Source: Eutrophocola sp964629325 (GTDB lineage: Bacteria; Pseudomonadota; Gammaproteobacteria; Pseudomonadales; Pseudohongiellaceae). Taken from it: a DNA stretch of 64,000 nt. Under the pieces are notes generated by a model. That model saw only the letters and a list, made by a program, of their open reading frames with translations, was not told where the DNA came from and did no database searches. Shown here in pieces: positions 62,254 to 64,000 of the stretch. The position numbers and the translations under genes are program-made. Numbering within the stretch: the stretch's first letter is position 1; every line of letters starts with the position of its first letter. The stretch is taken from contig CAZVSC010000004.1 in assembly GCA_964629325.1 (NCBI GenBank), positions 34,706 through 98,705 on the forward strand, in the 5' to 3' direction.

Positions 62254-63792
62254 ATGTCTGAAGTCCGTACCCGTATCGCCCCGTCTCCTACCGGGGACCC
62301 CCATGTCGGCACCGCCTACATCGCGCTGTTCAACATGTGTTTCGCGCGCCAGATGGGCGGCAAGTTCATCCTGCGCATCGAGGATACGGACCAGGCGCGC
62401 AGCACGCGCCAGTCCGAGGATGACATTCTCGAATCCCTGCGCTGGCTGCACCTGGACTGGGACGAGGGTCCTGACAAGGGCGGTCCCTGCGGCCCGTACC
62501 GCCAGAGCGAGCGCGGCGACATCTACAAGGAACATGTCCACAAGCTGATCGACAGCGGTAACGCCTTCTACTGCTTCTGCACCGAAGAGCGCCTGGATGC
62601 CCTGCGCAGGGAGCAGCAGGAAAAGAAGCTGCAGCCCGGCTACGACGGCCTGTGCCAGGCCCTGACCCTGGACGAGGTCAAGGCCAGCCTGGACAAGGGC
62701 ATGCCCCATGTCATCCGCATGCACAAGCCGCGGCGGGGTACCTGCGTGGTGAAGGACATGCTGCGCGGCGATATCGAGATCGACTGGGCCCAGGTGGACA
62801 TGCAGGTGTTGATGAAATCCGACGGCATGCCGACCTACCACCTGGCCAACGTGGTGGACGACCACCTGATGGGCATCACCCACATCATCCGCGGCGAGGA
62901 GTGGATCAACTCCGCGCCCAAGCACCTCAAGCTGTACGAGTACTTCGGCTGGGAGCCGCCGGTGTTCATCCACATGCCGCTGCTTCGCAACGCCGACAAG
63001 AGCAAACTCAGCAAGCGCAAGAATCCCACATCCATTGGCTATTACAGGAAGATGGGCTACCTGAGCGAGGCAGTGGTGAACTACCTGGGCATGATGGGAT
63101 GGAGCATGCCCGCGCGTGACGGCAAAGAGGGCGAGGAGCTCTTTTCTGTTGAGGACATGATCGCCAACTTCGACATCAATCGCGTCTCCCTGGGCGGCCC
63201 GGTCTTTGATACCGAAAAGCTGAACTGGCTTAACGGCCGCTACCTGCGCGAGAAACTGTCCGACGAGGAGTTCATGCAGCGTTTCGGTGAGTGGGCCTTC
63301 AACCCGGAAGTCCTGCACCAGATCGTGCCCCTGATAAAACCGAGAGTTGAACGCTTCACCGACGTGGCTCCGCTGGCGGGCTTCTTTGCCAGTGGCATGC
63401 CGGCCATTACCGCGGAAAGTTTCACCCACAAGGTCATCAGCCAGGAAGACAGCGTGAAGATACTCCAGTTCATCGCCTGGGCCATCGAGACTCTGCCCGC
63501 ATGGCACCGCGACCGCATCGAGGGTCTGTTGATGGGCATGGCCGAGCAGATGGGTATCAAGATCCGCGATTTCCTGTTTCCGGTGTTCATCGCCATCGCC
63601 GGCACCTCAGTGTCGGTATCGGTGATCGATTCCATCAGCATTATCGGCAAGGACATGACGCGTGCAAGGTTGCGCCATGCCATCGAACAGTTGGGCGGCG
63701 TGTCGAAAAAGGGTGCCAAGAAACTTGAATCCGACTTCCGCCAGCTCACGCTGGATGGCCAGGGAACCAGGGACACGGAACAAGGCGAGTAA
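62254..63792 (+). CDS. gltX: glutamyl-tRNA synthetase
   Basis: 512 residues of class I GluRS. HIGH is HVGT (17-20), KMSKS is KLSKR (from 251), and LNWLNGRYLREKL starts the anticodon-binding half. The cysteine-rich zinc region present in some GluRS is not seen. It charges tRNA-Glu (and possibly tRNA-Gln in organisms with GatCAB; not decidable here). Its 3' part is somewhat longer than E. coli GluRS (471). Confidence 0.95.
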   Translation: MSEVRTRIAPSPTGDPHVGTAYIALFNMCFARQMGGKFILRIEDTDQARSTRQSEDDILESLRWLHLDWDEGPDKGGPCGPYRQSERGDIYKEHVHKLIDSGNAFYCFCTEERLDALRREQQEKKLQPGYDGLCQALTLDEVKASLDKGMPHVIRMHKPRRGTCVVKDMLRGDIEIDWAQVDMQVLMKSDGMPTYHLANVVDDHLMGITHIIRGEEWINSAPKHLKLYEYFGWEPPVFIHMPLLRNADKSKLSKRKNPTSIGYYRKMGYLSEAVVNYLGMMGWSMPARDGKEGEELFSVEDMIANFDINRVSLGGPVFDTEKLNWLNGRYLREKLSDEEFMQRFGEWAFNPEVLHQIVPLIKPRVERFTDVAPLAGFFASGMPAITAESFTHKVISQEDSVKILQFIAWAIETLPAWHRDRIEGLLMGMAEQMGIKIRDFLFPVFIAIAGTSVSVSVIDSISIIGKDMTRARLRHAIEQLGGVSKKGAKKLESDFRQLTLDGQGTRDTEQGE

Positions 63793-63844
63793 GTCCCGGA
63801 TTTTGGTCGAAAACCGGCGCAAGGCCCCGGAATTCCTGAAATTG

Positions 63845-63873
63845 TTGACAGGGCAGGGGGTCCTCCCTACAAT
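63845..63873 (+). promoter_or_regulatory. strong sigma-70 promoter of the tRNA-Ala gene
   Basis: TTGACA (63845-63850), a 17-bp spacer, then TACAAT (63868-63873), followed by the GC-rich discriminator GCGCACC. This is the architecture of stable-RNA promoters under stringent control. The start near 63880 gives a leader of about 70 nt before the mature tRNA. Confidence 0.8.
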
Positions 63874-63949
63874 GCGCACCTTCGCCGTTCCGTGACGGCA
63901 GCTGCCTGAAAAAGCTGGACAAATTTCAGGCAGGTTTGTGAATGCAAGC

Positions 63950-64000
63950 GGGGCCATAGCTCAGCTGGGAGAGCGCAACACTGGCAGTGTTGAGGTCAGC
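63950..64000 (+). tRNA. tRNA-Ala(GGC), 5' part
   Basis: The window ends inside the gene. The acceptor strand GGGGCCA, D arm GCTC-AGCTGGGA-GAGC, anticodon stem CAACA/TGTTG with loop CTGGCAG (anticodon GGC) and the start of the variable loop AGGTC are all visible and match gammaproteobacterial tRNA-Ala(GGC). The T arm and 3' acceptor lie beyond the edge. Confidence 0.95.

Noticed and set aside
62227..63507. A 426-codon minus-strand frame opposite gltX; similarly 57142-58221 opposite serS
   Set aside because: Antisense shadows of full-length tRNA synthetase genes; no family, no ribosome-binding site.

Overview
The window reads as a stretch of a gammaproteobacterial chromosome, probably a metagenome-assembled scaffold of a free-living (possibly marine) lineage. 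The taxon rests on conserved gene blocks: ffs-dnaX-ybaB-recR-rnd-ycgL-ycgN, pspF divergent from pspABC, nudJ-mnmA-hflD-purB, cspD/clpS-clpA-infA-bpt-aat-trxB-ftsK-lolA-rarA-crcB-serS-cysG, and moaC-moaD-moaE. Four runs of exactly 100 N are scaffold gaps. Two of them are flanked by identical 55-bp sequences, which looks like an unmerged contig overlap rather than biology.

Layout. 1-8.6 kb is a loose metabolic region: a secreted protein of unknown function, malonyl-CoA decarboxylase, a fumarylacetoacetate-hydrolase-family enzyme, an AmpG-like permease, a double cupin, an exported amidohydrolase, a hydroxycinnamoyl-CoA hydratase-lyase and a DUF6152 protein. 8.7-12.1 kb encodes a two-gene C39-peptidase ABC exporter with its HlyD adaptor but no visible substrate peptide. 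12.3-13.9 kb is a TraB/GumN protein. 14.0-19.3 kb carries the SRP RNA and a DNA replication/repair and RNA-processing block. 19.3-22.6 kb is the phage-shock (Psp) regulon with a sigma-54 promoter, followed by an RND efflux pair (22.7-27.0 kb), hrpA and mlaA. 31.8-34.7 kb holds a PilZ protein and an HsbR/HsbA-like phosphatase/anti-anti-sigma switch. 34.7-39.9 kb has dusA, yceI, a dehydrogenase, the ribosomal oxygenase roxA and purB. A vapBC-type toxin-antitoxin module with a tandem-repeat leader sits between purB and hflD. 41-45 kb covers mnmA, nudJ, moaCDE and rluE. 45-51.7 kb is a compact N-degron cluster (ClpS, ClpA, Bpt, Aat). 52-63.8 kb runs from ftsK to gltX, and the window ends inside a tRNA-Ala(GGC) gene with a strong promoter.

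For a second look: an A9 slippery run in dnaX with near-by stops in both other frames (a likely tau/gamma switch); a PspC with two tandem PspC domains; a VapC whose first catalytic Asp is displaced; a REP-like double hairpin and a pair of GATACAR-repeat inverted elements that begin exactly at stop codons; and several genes (lolA, mlaA) whose -10 box lies so close to the start codon that leaderless transcripts are expected.
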